Source of the DNA: Synchiropus splendidus
Lineage: Eukaryota; Chordata; Actinopteri; Syngnathiformes; Callionymidae
Direction: 5' to 3'
Length of the DNA stretch: 64,000 bases
Assembly (NCBI RefSeq): GCF_027744825.2
Contig: NC_071349.1
Location: 3,100,001 to 3,164,000, forward strand
Part shown: positions 33,633 to 46,333 of the stretch, in pieces
How positions within the stretch are numbered: the first letter of the stretch is position 1
Layout: each line of letters starts with the position of its first letter
The notes under the pieces: generated by a model
Seen by the model: the letters and a program-made list of their open reading frames with translations, nothing else
Databases searched by the model: none
What the model was told of the DNA's origin: nothing
Program-made: the position numbers and the translations under genes

Positions 33633-36600
33633 TAGATACACCCCTTATGTCTTATGCAGATGTTTTAGATTCATTGAACATGCTGAGTGTTAGTTTCATT
33701 GTTTTGATAAATGTAACTTATGTTCTAAGTGAAGACCACAAGGTTCTATTAATACAACGTTCCTTAATTCAATGTTTGGCGTTCCGGAACCCACCTTATC
33801 TCAGGCTGAAAACGCGTTTTCTGCATTGTGCCATAACTTTGCAGGGAAGCTTCAGAACATGAAATTTTAACCTCCCACAATAGCAGAAAGGGTCTTTCTA
33901 GTAGTTGCACATCAAATCTAAGCTGTCTGAAGTGTTTATCGAAAGTTATCAACATTTTTATGTATGGCGTTCCGGAATCGAGCTTATGTCAGGCTGAAGA
34001 CGCATTTTACGCATTGTGCCATAACTTTGCAGGGAAGCTTCAGAACATGAAATTTTCACCTCCCACTATAGCAGAAAGGGTCTTTCTAGTAGTTGCGCAT
34101 CAAATCTAAGCTGTCTGAAGTGTTTTTCGAAAGTTATCAACATTTTTATGTTTGGCGTTCCGGAACCCACCTTATCTCAGGCTGAAAACGCGTTTTCTGC
34201 ATTGTTCCTTAACGTTGCAGGGAAGCATCAGAACATGAAATTATCAGCTCCCACTATGACAAACAGGGTCTTTCTAATAGTTGCACATCAAATCTAATCT
34301 GTCTCAAGTGTTTTTCGAAAGTTATCAACATTTTTATGTTTGCCGTTCCGGAACCCACCTTGTCTCAGCCTGAAAACGCGTTTTCTGCATTGTGCCATAA
34401 CTTTGAAGGAAAGCTTCAGAACATGAAAGTTTCACCTCCCACTATAGCAGAAAGGGTCTTTTTAGTAGTTGCACATCAAATCTAAGCTGTCTGAAGTGTT
34501 TTTTCCAAAGTTATCAACTTTGGCGTTCCGGAACCCACCTTATTTCAGGCCGAAAACGCGTTTTCTGCATTGTGCCATAACTTTGCAGTGAAGCTTCAGA
34601 ACATGGAGTTTTAACCACCCACTGTAGCAGAAAGGCTCTTTCTAGTAGTTGCACATCAAATCTAATCTGTCTGAACTGTTTTTCGAAAGTTATCAACATT
34701 TTTATGTTTGGCATTCCGGAACCCACCTTATCTCAGGCTGAAAACGCGTTTTCTGCATTGTTCCTTAACTTTGCAGGGAAGCATCAGAACATAAAATTTT
34801 CAGCTCCCACTATGACAAACAGGGTCTTTCTAATAGTTGCACATCAAATCTAATCTGTCTGAATTGTTTTTCGAAAGTTATCAACATTTTTATGATTGGC
34901 GTTCCGGAACCCACCTTATCTCAGGCTGAAAATGCGTTTTCTGCATTGTCCCATAACTTTGAAGGAAAGCTTCAGAACATGAAAGTTTCACCTCCCACTA
35001 TAGCAGAAAGGGTCTTTCTAGTAGTTGCACATCAAATATAAGCTGTCTGAAGTGTTTTTCCAAAGTTATCAACATTTTTATGTTTGGCGTTCCGGAACCC
35101 ACCACATCTCAGGCTGAAAACGCATTTTCTACTTTGTGCCTTAACTTTCCTAGGAATCTTTAGAACATGAAATTTTAACCTCCCACAATAGCATAAAGGG
35201 TCTTTCTTGTAGTTGCACATCAAATCTAAGCTGTCTGAAGTGGTTTTCCAAAGTTATCAACATTTTTATGTTTGGCGTTCCGGAACCCACCTTGTCTCAG
35301 GCTGAAAATGCGTTTTCTGCATTGTGCCATAACTTTGAAGGAAAGCTTCAGAACATGAAAGTTTCACCTCCCACTATAGCAGAAAGGGTCTTTCTAGTAG
35401 TTGCACATCAAATCTAAGCTGTCTGGAGTGTTTTTCCAAAGTTATCAACATTTTTATGTTTGGCGTTCCGGAACCCACCTTATCTCTGGCTGAAAACGCG
35501 TTTTCTGCTTTATGCCAAAACTTTGCTGGGAATCTTCAGAACATGAAATTTTAACCTCCCACAATAGCATAAAGGGTTTTTCTTGTAGTTGCACATCAAA
35601 TCTAAGCTGTCTGAAGTGGTTTTCCAAAGTTATCAACATTTTTATGTTTGGCGTTCCGGAACCCACCTTATCTCAGGCTGAAAACGCGTTTTCTGCATTG
35701 TGCCACAACTTTGCAGGGAAGCTTCAGAACATGAAATTTTAACCACCAACTGTAGCAGAAAGGCTCTTTCTAGTAGTTGCTCATCAAATCTTAGCTGTCT
35801 GAAGTGTTTTTCCAAAGTTATCAACATTTTTATGTTTGGCGTTCCGGAACCCACCTTATCTCAGGCTGAAAATGCGTTTTCTGCATTGTTCCTTAACTTT
35901 GCAGGGAAGCATCAGAACATGAAATTTTCAGCTCCCACTATGACAAACATGGTCTTTCTAATAGTTGCACATCAAATCTAATCTGTCTGAAGTTTTTTTT
36001 GAAAGTTATCAACATTTTTATGTTTGGCGTTCCGGAACCCACCTTATCTCAGGCTGAAAATGCGTTTTCTGCATTGTGCCATAACTTTGAAGGAAAGCTT
36101 CAGAACATGAAATTTTCAGCTCCCACTATAGCAGAAAGGGTCTTTCTAGTAGTTGCACATCAAATCTAAGCTGTCTGATATGTTTTTTCCAAAGTTATCA
36201 ACATTTTTATGTTTGGCGTTCCGGAACCCACCTTATCTCAGGCTGAAAACGCGTTTTCTGCATTGTCCGATGACTTTGCAGGAAAGCTTCAGAACATGAA
36301 ATTTTCACTTCCCGCTATAGCAGAAATGGTCTTTCTAGTAGTTGCACATCAAATCTAAGCTGTCTGAAATGTTTTTTCCAAAATTATCAACATTTTTATG
36401 TTTGGCGTTCCGGAACCCACCTTAACTCAGGCTGAAAACGCGTTTTCTGCATTGTGCCATAACTTTGCAGGGAAGCTTCAGAACATGAAATTTTAACCTC
36501 CCACTGTAGCAGAAAGGGTCTTTCTAGTAGTTGCACATCAAATCTAAGCTGTCTGAAGTGTTTTTCCAAAGTTATCAACATTTTTATGTTTGGCGTTCCG

Positions 36601-36989
36601 GAACCCACCTTATCTCAGGCTGAAAACGCGTTTTCTGCATTGTTCCTTAACTTTGCAGGGAAGCATCAGAACATGAAATTTTCAGCTCCCACTATGTCAA
36701 ACATGGTCTTTCTAATAGTTGCACAACAAATCTAATCTCTCTGAAGTGTTTTTCGAAAGTTATCAACATTTTTATGTTTGGCGTTCCGGAACACACCTTA
36801 TTTCAGGCTGAAAACGTGTTTTCTGCATTGTGCCATAACTTTGCAGGGAAGCTTAAGAACATGAAATTTTCACCTCCCACTATAGCAGAAAGGGTCTTTC
36901 TAGTAGTTGCACATCTAATCTAAGCTGTCTGAAGTGTTTTTCCAAAGTTATCAACATTTTTATGTTTGGCGTTCCGGAACCCACCACAT

Positions 36990-38080
36990 CTCAGGCTGAA
37001 AACGCGTTTTCTGCATTGTGCCATAACTTTGCAGGGAAGCTTCAGAACATGAAATTTTCACCTCCCACTATAGCAGAAAGGGTCTTTCTAGTAGTTGCAC
37101 ATCAAATCTAAGTTGTCTGAAGTGTTTTTCGAAAGTTATCAACATTTTTATGTTTTGCGTTCCGGAACCCAACTTCTCTCAAGCTGAAAACGCGTTTTCT
37201 GCATTGTGCCATAACTTTGCAGGGAAGCTTCAGAACATGAAATGCTCACCTCCCACTATAGCAGAAAGGGTCTTTCGAGCAGTTGCACATCAAATCTAAG
37301 CTGTCTGAAGTGTTTTTCCAAAGTTATCAACATTTTTATGTTTGGCGTTCCGGAATCGACCTTATCTCAGGCTTAAAACGTGTTTTACGCATTGTGCCAT
37401 AACTTTGCAGGAAACCTTTAGAACATGAAATTTTCACCTCCCACTATAGCAGAAAAGGACTTTCTAGTAGTTGCACATCAAATCTAATCTGTCTGAAATG
37501 TTGTTCCAAAGTTAGCAACATTTTTAAGTTTGGCGTTTCGGAACCCACCTTATCTCAGGCTGAAAACGCGTTTTCTGCATACTGCCATAACTTCTCAGGG
37601 AAGCTTCAGAACACGAAATGTTCACCTCCCATTATAGCAGAAAGGGTCTTTCTAGAAGTTGCACATCAAATATAAGCTGTCTGAAGTGTTTTTCCAAAAT
37701 TATCAACATTTTTATGTTTGGCGTTCCGGAATCCACCTTATCTCAGGCTGAAAACGCGTTTTCTGCATTGTGCCATAACTTTGCAGGGAAGCTTCAGAAC
37801 ATGAAATTTTAACCTCCCACTATAGCAGAAAGGGTCCTTCTAGAAGTTGCACATCAAATATAAGCTGTCTGAAGTGTTTTTCCAAAGTTATCAACATTTT
37901 TATGTTTGGCGTTCCGGAATCTACCTTATCGCAGGCTGAAAACGCTTTTTACACTTTGTGCCATAACTTTGCAGGGAAGCTTCAGAAAATGAAATTTTCA
38001 CCTCCCACTATAGCAGAAAGGATTTTTCTCGTAGTTGCACATCAAATATAAGCTGTCTAAAGTGTTTTTCCAAAGTTATC
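36990..38080 (+). repeat. 18-mer higher-order unit, copy 1
   Basis: This segment recurs at about 40374-41464, an offset of 3,384 = 18 x 188. Shared private markers: TGTTTTGCGTTCCGGAACCC, AAATGCTCACC, CAGGCTTAAAACGTG, GCATACTGCCATAACTTCTC, GAACACGAAATG, TTCTAGAAGTTGCAC, TTATCGCAGGC. Only a few bases differ (for example CTTCTCTC against CTTATCTC). Confidence 0.9.
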
Positions 38081-38280
38081 AACATTTTTATGTTTGGCGT
38101 TCCGGAATCGACCTTATCTCAGGCTTAAAACGCGTTTTACGCATTGTGCCATAACTTTGCAGGGAACCTTTAGAACATGAAATTTTCACCTCCCACTATA
38201 GCAGAAAGGGTCTTTCTAGTAGTTGCACATCAAATATAAGCTGTCTAAAGTGTTTTTCCAAAGTTATCAACATTTTTATG

Positions 38281-39000
38281 TTTGGCGTTCCAGAATCGAC
38301 CTTATCTCAGGCTGAAAACGCGTTTTACGCATTTTGCCATAACTTTGGAGGGAAGCTCCAGAAAATGAAATTTTCACCTCCCACTATAGCAGAAAGGGTC
38401 TTTCTAGTAGTTGCACATCAAATCTAAGCTGTCTGAAGTGTTTTTCCAAAGTTATCAACATTTTTATTTTTGGCGTTCCGGAACCCACCTTATCTCATGC
38501 TGAAAACGCATTTTCTGCATTGTGCCATAACTTTGCAGGGAAGCTTCAGAACATGAAATTTTAACCTCCCACTATTGCAGAAAGTGTCTTTCTAGTAGTT
38601 GCACATCAAATCTAAGCTGTCTGATGAGTTTTTCCAAAGTTATCAACATTTTCATGTTTGGCGTTCCGGAATCTACTTTATCTCAGGCTGAAAACGCATT
38701 TTACGCATTGTGCCATAACTTTGCAGGGAAGCTTCAGAAAATGAAATATTCACCTCCCGCTATAGCAGAATGGGTCTTTCTAGTAGTTGCACATCAAATC
38801 TAAGCCGTCTGAAGTGTTTTTCCAATGTTATCAACATTTTTATGTTTGGCGTTCCGGAACCCAACTTATCTCATGCTGAAAACGCGTTTTCTGCATTGTG
38901 CCATAACTTTGCAGGGAAGCTTCAGAACATGAAATTTTCACCTCGCACTATAGAAGAACGGGACTTTCTAGTAGTTGCACATCAAATCTAAGCTGTCTGA
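38281..39000 (+). repeat. 7-mer higher-order unit, copy 1
   Basis: Four successive monomers with CCAGAATCGACC/TTTGGAGGGAAGCTCC, TTTTTATTTTTGGCG/CTCATGCTG, TCTGATGAG/GGAATCTACTTT, and GCAGAATGGG/GCCGTCTG/CCAATGTTATC. They recur at 39597-40316 (offset 1,316 = 7 x 188) and 42417-43136 (offset a further 2,820 = 15 x 188). A partial copy starts at about 41477. Confidence 0.9.
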
Positions 39001-39596
39001 TATGTTTTTCCAAAGTTATCAACATTTTTATATTTGGCGTTCCGGAACCCACCTTATCTCAGGCTGAAAACGCGTTTTCTGCATTGTGCCATAACTTTGC
39101 AGGGAAGCTTCAAAACATGAAATTTTCACCTCCCACTATAGCAGAAAGGGGTTTTCTAGTAGTTGCACATCAAATCTAAGCTGTCTGAAGTGTTTTTCGA
39201 AAGTTATCAACATTTTTATGTTTGGCGTTCCAGAATCGACCTTATCTCAGGCTGAAAACGCGTTTTACACATTGTGCCATAACTTTGCAGGGAAGCTTCA
39301 GAAAATGAAATTTTCACCTTCCACTATAGCAGAAAGGGTCTTTCTAGTAGTTGCACATCAAACCTAAGCTGTCTGAAGTGTTTTTCCAAAGTTATCAACA
39401 TTTTTATGTTTGGTGTTCTGGAATCGACCTTATCTCAGGCTGAAAACGGGTTTTAAGCGTTGTGCCATAACTTTGCAGGGAAGCTTCAGAAAATGAAATT
39501 TTCACCTCCCACTATAGCAGAAAGGATTTTTCTCGTAGTTGCACATCAAATATAAGCTGTCTAAAGTGTTTTTCCAAAGTTATCAACATTTTTATG

Positions 39597-40316
39597 TTTG
39601 GCGTTCCAGAATCGACCTTATCTCAGGCTGAAAACGCGTTTTACGCATTTTGCCATAACTTTGGAGGGAAGCTCCGGAAAATGAAATTTTCACCTCCCAC
39701 TATAGCAGAAAGGGTCTTTCTAGTAGTTGCACATCAAATTTAAGCTGTCTGAAGTGTTTTTCCAAAGTTATCAACATTTTTATTTTTGGCGTTCCGGAAC
39801 CCACCTTATCTCATGCTGAAAACGCATTTTCTGCATTGTGCCATAACTTTGCAGGGAAGCTTCAGAACATGAAATTTTAACCTCCCACTATTGCAGAAAG
39901 TGTCTTTCTAGTAGTTGCACATCAAATCTAAGCTGTCTGATGAGTTTTTCCAAAGTTATCAACATTTTCATGTTTGGCGTTCCGGAATCTACTTTATCTC
40001 AGGCTGAAAACGCATTTTACGCATTGTGCCATAACTTTGCAGGGAAGCTTCAGAAAATGAAATTTTCACCTCCCACTATAGCAGAATGGGTCTTTCTAGT
40101 AGTTGCACATCAAATCTAAGCCGTCTGAAGTGTTTTTCCAATGTTATCAACATTTTTATGTTTGGCGTTCCGGAACCCAACTTATCTCATGCTGAAAACG
40201 CGTTTTCTGCATTGTGCCATAACTTTGCAGGGAAGCTTCAGAACATGAAATTTTCACCTCGCACTATAGAAGAACGGGACTTTCTAGTAGTTGCACATCA
40301 AATCTAAGCTGTCTGA
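39597..40316 (+). repeat. 7-mer higher-order unit, copy 2
   Basis: Same ordered markers as 38281-39000, with isolated changes such as GCTCCGGAAAATG for GCTCCAGAAAATG and CAAATTTAAGC for CAAATCTAAGC. Confidence 0.9.
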
Positions 40317-40373
40317 TATGTTTTTCCAAAGTTATCAACATTTTTATATTTGGCGTTCCGGAACCCACCTTAT

Positions 40374-41464
40374 CTCAGGCTGAAAACGCGTTTTCTGCAT
40401 TGTGCCATAACTTTGCAGGGAAGCTTCAGAACATGAAATTTTCACCTCCCACTATAGCAGAAAGGGTCTTTCTAGTAGTTGCACATCAAATCTAAGTTGT
40501 CTGAAGTGTTTTTCGAAAGTTATCAACATTTTTATGTTTTGCGTTCCGGAACCCAACTTATCTCAAGCTGAAAACGCGTTTTCTGCATTGTGCCATAACT
40601 TTGCAGGGAAGCTTCAGAACATGAAATGCTCACCTCCCACTATAGCAGGAAGGGTCTTTCTAGTAGTTGCACATCAAATCTAAGCTGTCTGAAGTGTTTT
40701 TCCAAAGTTATCAACATTTTTATGTTTGGCGTTCCGGAATCGACCTTATCTCAGGCTTAAAACGTGTTTTACACATTGTGCCATAACTTTGCAGGAAACC
40801 TTTAGAACATGAAATTTTCACCTCCCACTATAGCAGAAAAGGACTTTCTAGTAGTTGCACATCAAATCTAATCTGTCTGAAATGTTGTTCCAAAGTTAGC
40901 AACATTTTTAAGTTTGGCGTTTCGGAACCCACCTTATCTCAGGCTGAAAACGCGTTTTCTGCATACTGCCATAACTTCTCAGGGAAGCTTCAGAACACGA
41001 AATGTTCACCTCCCATTATAGCAGAAAGGGTCTTTCTAGAAGTTGCACATCAAATATAAGCTGTCTGAAGTGTTTTTCCAAAATTATCAACATTTTTATG
41101 TTTGGCGTTCCGGAACCCACCTTATCTCAGGCTGAAAACGCGTTTTCTGCATTGTGCCATAACTTTGCAGGGAAGCTTCAGAACATGAAATTTTAACCTC
41201 CCACTATAGCAGAAAGGGTCCTTCTAGAAGTTGCACATCAAATATAAGCTGTCTGAAGTGTTTTTCCAAAGTTATCAACATTTTTATGTTTGGCGTTCCG
41301 GAATCTACCTTATCGCAGGCTGAAAACGCTTTTTACAATTTGTGCCATAACTTTGCAGGGAAGCTTCAGAAAATGAAATTTTCACCTCCCACTATAGCAG
41401 AAAGGATTTTTCTCGTAGTTGCACATCAAATATAAGCTGTCTAAAGTGTTTTTCCAAAGTTATC
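40374..41464 (+). repeat. 18-mer higher-order unit, copy 2
   Basis: Second copy of 36990-38080. The right edge then joins a monomer with CCAGAATCGACC and TTTGGAGGGAAGCTCC, which in the first copy occurs one monomer later, so the junction has lost one monomer. Confidence 0.9.
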
Positions 41465-42416
41465 AACATTTTTATGTTTGGCGTTCCAGAATCGACCTTA
41501 TCTCAGGCTGAAAACGCGTTTTACGCATTTTGCCATAACTTTGGAGGGAAGCTCCAGAAAATGAAATTTTCACCTCCCACTATAGCAGAAAGGGTCTTTC
41601 TCGTAGTTGCACATCAAATCTAAGCTGTCTGAAGTGTTTTTCCAAAGTTATCAACATTTTTATTTTTGGCGTTCCGGAACCCACCTTATCTCATGCTGAA
41701 AACGCATTTTCTGCATTGTGCCATAACTTTGCAGGGAAGCTTCAGAACATGAAATTTTAACCTCCCACTATTGCAGAAAGTGTCTTTCTAGTAGTTGCAC
41801 ATCAAATCTAAGCTGTCTGATGAGTTTTTCCAAAGTTATCAACATTTTCATGTTTGGCGTTCCGGAATCTACTTTATCTCAGGCTGAAAACGCGTTTTCT
41901 GCATTGTGCCATAACTTTGCAGGGAAGCTTCAAAACATGAAATTTTCACCTCCCACTATAGCAGAAAGGGGTTTTCTAGTAGTTGCACATCAAACCTAAG
42001 CTGTCTGAAGTGTTTTTCCAAAGTTATCAACATTTTTATGTTTGGTGTTCTGGAATCGACCTTATCTCAGGCTGAAAACGGGTTTTAAGCGTTGTGCCAT
42101 AACTTTGCAGGGAAGCTTCAGAAAATGAAATTTTCACCTCCCACTATAGCAGAAAGGATTTTTCTCGTGGTTGCACATCAAATATAAGCTGTCTAAAGTG
42201 TTTTTCCAAAGTTATCAACATTTTTATGTTTGGCGTTCCGGAATCGACCTTATCTCAGGCTTAAAACGCGTTTTACGCATTGTGCCATAACTTTGCAGGG
42301 AACCTTTAGAACATGAAATTTTCACCTCCCACTATAGCAGAAAGGGTCTTTCTAGTAGTTGCACATCAAATATAAGCTGTCTAAAGTGTTTTTCCAAAGT
42401 TATCAACATTTTTATG

Positions 42417-43136
42417 TTTGGCGTTCCAGAATCGACCTTATCTCAGGCTGAAAACGCGTTTTACGCATTTTGCCATAACTTTGGAGGGAAGCTCCAGAAA
42501 ATGAAATTTTCACCTCCCACTATAGCAGAAAGGGTCTTTCTAGTAGTTGCACATCAAATCTAAGCTGTCTGAAGTGTTTTTCCAAAGTTATCAACATTTT
42601 TATTTTTGGCGTTCCGGAACCCACCTTATCTCATGCTGAAAACGCATTTTCTGCATTGTGCCATAACTTTGCAGGGAAGCTTCAGAACATGAAATTTTAA
42701 CCTCCCACTATTGCAGAAAGTGTCTTTCTAGTAGTTGCACATCAAATCTAAGCTGTCTGATGACTTTTTCCAAAGTTATCAACATTTTCATGTTTGGCGT
42801 TCCGGAATCTACTTTATCTCAGGCTGAAAACGCATTTTACGCATTGTGCCATAACTTTGCAGGGAAGCTTCAGAAAATGAAATTTTCACCTCCCACTATA
42901 GCAGAATGGGTCTTTCTAGTAGTTGCACATCAAATCTAAGCCGTCTGAAGTGTTTTTCCAATGTTATCAACATTTTTATGTTTGGCGTTCCGGAACCCAA
43001 CTTATCTCATGCTGAAAACGCGTTTTCTGCATTGTGCCATAACTTTGCAGGGAAGCTTCAGAACATGAAATTTTCACCTCGCACTATAGAAGAACGGGAC
43101 TTTCTAGTAGTTGCACATCAAATCTAAGCTGTCTGA
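42417..43136 (+). repeat. 7-mer higher-order unit, copy 3
   Basis: Same ordered markers as 38281-39000. The match to copy 1 continues past this point to about 43640 (CTTCAAAACATG, AAAGGGGTTTTC, GTTTTACACATTG, GGGTTTTAAGCG), showing that a longer unit was copied. Confidence 0.9.
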
Positions 43137-43514
43137 TATGTTTTTCCAAAGTTATCAACATTTTTATATTTGGCGTTCCGGAACCCACCTTATCTCAGGC
43201 TGAAAACGCGTTTTCTGCATTGTGCCATAACTTTGCAGGGAAGCTTCAAAACATGAAATTTTCACCTCCCACTATAGCAGAAAGGGGTTTTCTAGTAGTT
43301 GCACATCAAATCTAAGCTGTCTGAAGTGTTTTTCGAAAGTTATCAACATTTTTATGTTTGGCGTTCCAGAATCGACCTTATCTCAGGCTGAAAACGCGTT
43401 TTACACATTGTGCCATAACTTTGCAGGGAAGCTTCAGAAAATGAAATTTTCACCTCCCACTATAGCAGAAAGGGTCTTTCTAGTAGTTGCACATCAAACC
43501 TAAGTTGTCTGAAG

Positions 43515-44640
43515 TGTTTTTCCAAAGTTATCAACATTTTTATGTTTGGCGTTCTGGAATCGACCTTATCTCAGGCTGAAAACGGGTTTTAAGCGTTGTG
43601 CCATAACTTTGCAGGAAAGCTTCAGAATATGAAATTTTCACCTCCCACTATAGCAGAATGGGTCTTTCTAGTAGTTGCACATCAAATCTAAGCCGTCTGA
43701 AGTGTTTTTCCAAAGTTATCAACATTTTTATGTTTGGCGTTCCGGAACCCACCTTATCTCAAGCTGAAAACGTGTTTTCTGCATTGCGCCATAACTTTGC
43801 AGGGAAGCTTAAGAACATGAAATTTTCACGTCCCACTATAGCAGAAAGGGTCTTTCTAGTAGTTGCACATCAAATCTAAGCTGTCTGATGTGTTTTTCCA
43901 AAGTTATCAACATTTTTATGTATGGCGTTCCGGAATCGACCTTATCTCAAGCTGAAAACGTGTTTTACGCATTGTGCCATAACTTTGCAGGGAAGCTTCA
44001 GAACATTAAAATTTTCAGGTCCCACTATAGCAGAAAGGGCCTTCCTAGTAGTTGCACATCAAATCTAAGTTGTCTGAAGTGTTTTTCGAAAGTTATCAAC
44101 ATTTTTATGTTTTGCGTTCCGGAACCCAACTTATCTCAAGCTGAAAACGCGTTTTCTGCATTGTGCCATAACTTTGCAGGGAAGCTTCAGAACATGAAAT
44201 GCTCACCTCCCACTATAGCAGGAAGGGTCTTTCTAGTAGTTGCACATCAAATCTAAGCTGTCTGAAGTGTTTTTCCAAAGTTATCAACATTTTTCTGTTT
44301 GGCATTCCAGAATCGACCTTATCTCAGGCTGAAAACGCGTTGTCTGCATTGTGCCATTACTTTGCATGGAAGCTTCCGAACATGAAATTTTAACCTCCCA
44401 CTATAGCAGAAAGGGTCTTTCGAGCAGTTGCACATCAAATCTAATCTGTCTGAAATGTTGTTCCAAAGTTAGCAACATTTTTAAGTTTGGCGTTTCGGAA
44501 CCCACCTTATCTCAGGCTGAAAACGCGTTTTCTGCATTCTGCCATAACTTCTCAGGGAAGCTTCAGAACACGAAATGTTCACCTCCCATTATAGCAGAAA
44601 GGGTCTTTCTAGAAGTTGCACATCAAATCTAAGCTGTCTG
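43515..44640 (+). repeat. Recent segmental duplication in the array, copy 1
   Basis: Six monomers are repeated almost perfectly at 45208-46333 (offset 1,693 = 9 x 188 plus 1). Markers in order: GGGTTTTAAGCG, CAGAATATGAAA, GCATTGCGCC, GCTTAAGAACATG, TTTTTATGTATGGCG, ACATTAAAATTTTCAGGTCC, GGGCCTTCCTAG, AAATGCTCACC, TTTTTCTGTTTGGCATTCC, GCGTTGTCTGC, GGAAGCTTCCG. The extra base comes from AACATTAAAATTTTC, which gives a 189-bp monomer in both copies. The translated open frames are identical between copies. Confidence 0.93.
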
Positions 44641-45207
44641 AAGTGTTTTTCCAAAGTTATCAACATTTTTATGTTTGGCGTTCCGGAATCTACCTTATCG
44701 CAGGCTGAAAACGCTTTTTACACTTTGTGCCATAACTTTGCAGGGAAGCTTCAGAAAATGAAATTTTCACCTCCCACTATAGCAGAAAGGATTTTTCTCG
44801 TAGTTGCACATCAAATATAAGCTGTCTAAAGTGTTTTTCCAAAGTTATCAACATTTTTATGTTTGGCGTTCCGGAATCGACCTTATCTCAGGCTTAAAAC
44901 GCGTTTTACGCATTGTGCCATAACTTTGCAGGGAACCTTTAGAACATGAAATTTTCACCTCCCACTATAGCAGAAAGGGTCTTTCTAGTAGTTGCACATC
45001 AAATATAAGCTGTCTAAAGTGTTTTTCCAAAGTTATCAACATTTTTATGTTTGGCGTTCCAGAATCGACCTTATCTCAGGCTGAAAACGCGTTTTACGCA
45101 TTTTGCCATAACTTTGGAGGGAAGCTCTAGAAAATGAAATTTTCACCTCCCACTATAGCAGAAAGGGTCTTTCTCGTAGTTGCACATCAAATCTAAGCTG
45201 ACTGAAG

Positions 45208-46333
45208 TGTTTTTCCAAAGTTATCAACATTTTTATGTTTGGCGTTCTGGAATCGACCTTATCTCAGGCTGAAAACGGGTTTTAAGCGTTGTGCCATAAC
45301 TTTGCAGGAAAGCTTCAGAATATGAAATTTTCACCTCCCACTATAGCAGAATGGGTCTTTCTAGTAGTTGCACATCAAATCTAAGCCGTCTGAAGTGTTT
45401 TTCCAAAGTTATCAACATTTTTATGTTTGGCGTTCCGGAACCCACCTTATCTCAAGCTGAAAACGTGTTTTCTGCATTGCGCCATAACTTTGCAGGGAAG
45501 CTTAAGAACATGAAATTTTCACGTCCCACTATAGCAGAAAGGGTCTTTCTAGTAGTTGCACATCAAATCTAAGCTGTCTGATGTGTTTTTCCAAAGTTAT
45601 CAACATTTTTATGTATGGCGTTCCGGAATCGACCTTATCTCAAGCTGAAAACGTGTTTTACGCATTGTGCCATAACTTTGCAGGGAAGCTTCAGAACATT
45701 AAAATTTTCAGGTCCCACTATAGCAGAAAGGGCCTTCCTAGTAGTTGCACATCAAATCTAAGTTGTCTGAAGTGTTTTTCGAAAGTTATCAACATTTTTA
45801 TGTTTTGCGTTCCGGAACCCAACTTATCTCAAGCTGAAAACGCGTTTTCTGCATTGTGCCATAACTTTGCAGGGAAGCTTCAGAACATGAAATGCTCACC
45901 TCCCACTATAGCAGGAAGGGTCTTTCTAGTAGTTGCACATCAAATCTAAGCTGTCTGAAGTGTTTTTCCAAAGTTATCAACATTTTTCTGTTTGGCATTC
46001 CAGAATCGACCTTATCTCAGGCTGAAAACGCGTTGTCTGCATTGTGCCATTACTTTGCATGGAAGCTTCCGAACATGAAATTTTAACCTCCCACTATAGC
46101 AGAAAGGGTCTTTCGAGCAGTTGCACATCAAATCTAATCTGTCTGAAATGTTGTTCCAAAGTTAGCAACATTTTTAAGTTTGGCGTTTCGGAACCCACCT
46201 TATCTCAGGCTGAAAACGCGTTTTCTGCATTCTGCCATAACTTCTCAGGGAAGCTTCAGAACACGAAATGTTCACCTCCCATTATAGCAGAAAGGGTCTT
46301 TCTAGAAGTTGCACATCAAATCTAAGCTGTCTG
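45208..46333 (+). repeat. Recent segmental duplication in the array, copy 2
   Basis: Near-identical to 43515-44640. The downstream sequence (46333 to about 46745) matches 44828-45240, so relative to the first copy one monomer (about 44640-44828, marked TTATCGCAGGC) is absent here. Confidence 0.93.

Larger units (their letters stand above)
32360..33771 (-). mobile_element. Probable solo LTR of a retrovirus-like element (minus orientation)
   Basis: A 1,412-bp unique segment begins TGTCGCTCGGG and ends TTAATTCA, so either strand runs TG...CA as LTRs do. On the minus strand its order fits U3-R-U5: tandem 42/45-bp repeats with CACGTG and TGACGCAAT, then TATAAAG (33489-33495), then a long transcribed-type leader, and AATAAA later (plus strand TTTATT near 32950). 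Nothing resembling a primer-binding site, gag or pol follows, because the satellite resumes directly; hence solo LTR. Ten satellite bases (CAACATTTTT) are missing at the junction and no 4-6-bp target duplication is seen, so insertion was followed by recombination or deletion. It could instead be another unique insert that ends TG/CA by chance. No coding capacity is seen in the three short open frames that overlap it. Confidence 0.6.

Noticed and set aside
32360..33771. Full-length provirus or retrotransposon
   Set aside because: There are no gag, protease, polymerase or envelope-like frames, no second LTR and no primer-binding site; the satellite resumes at once on both sides.
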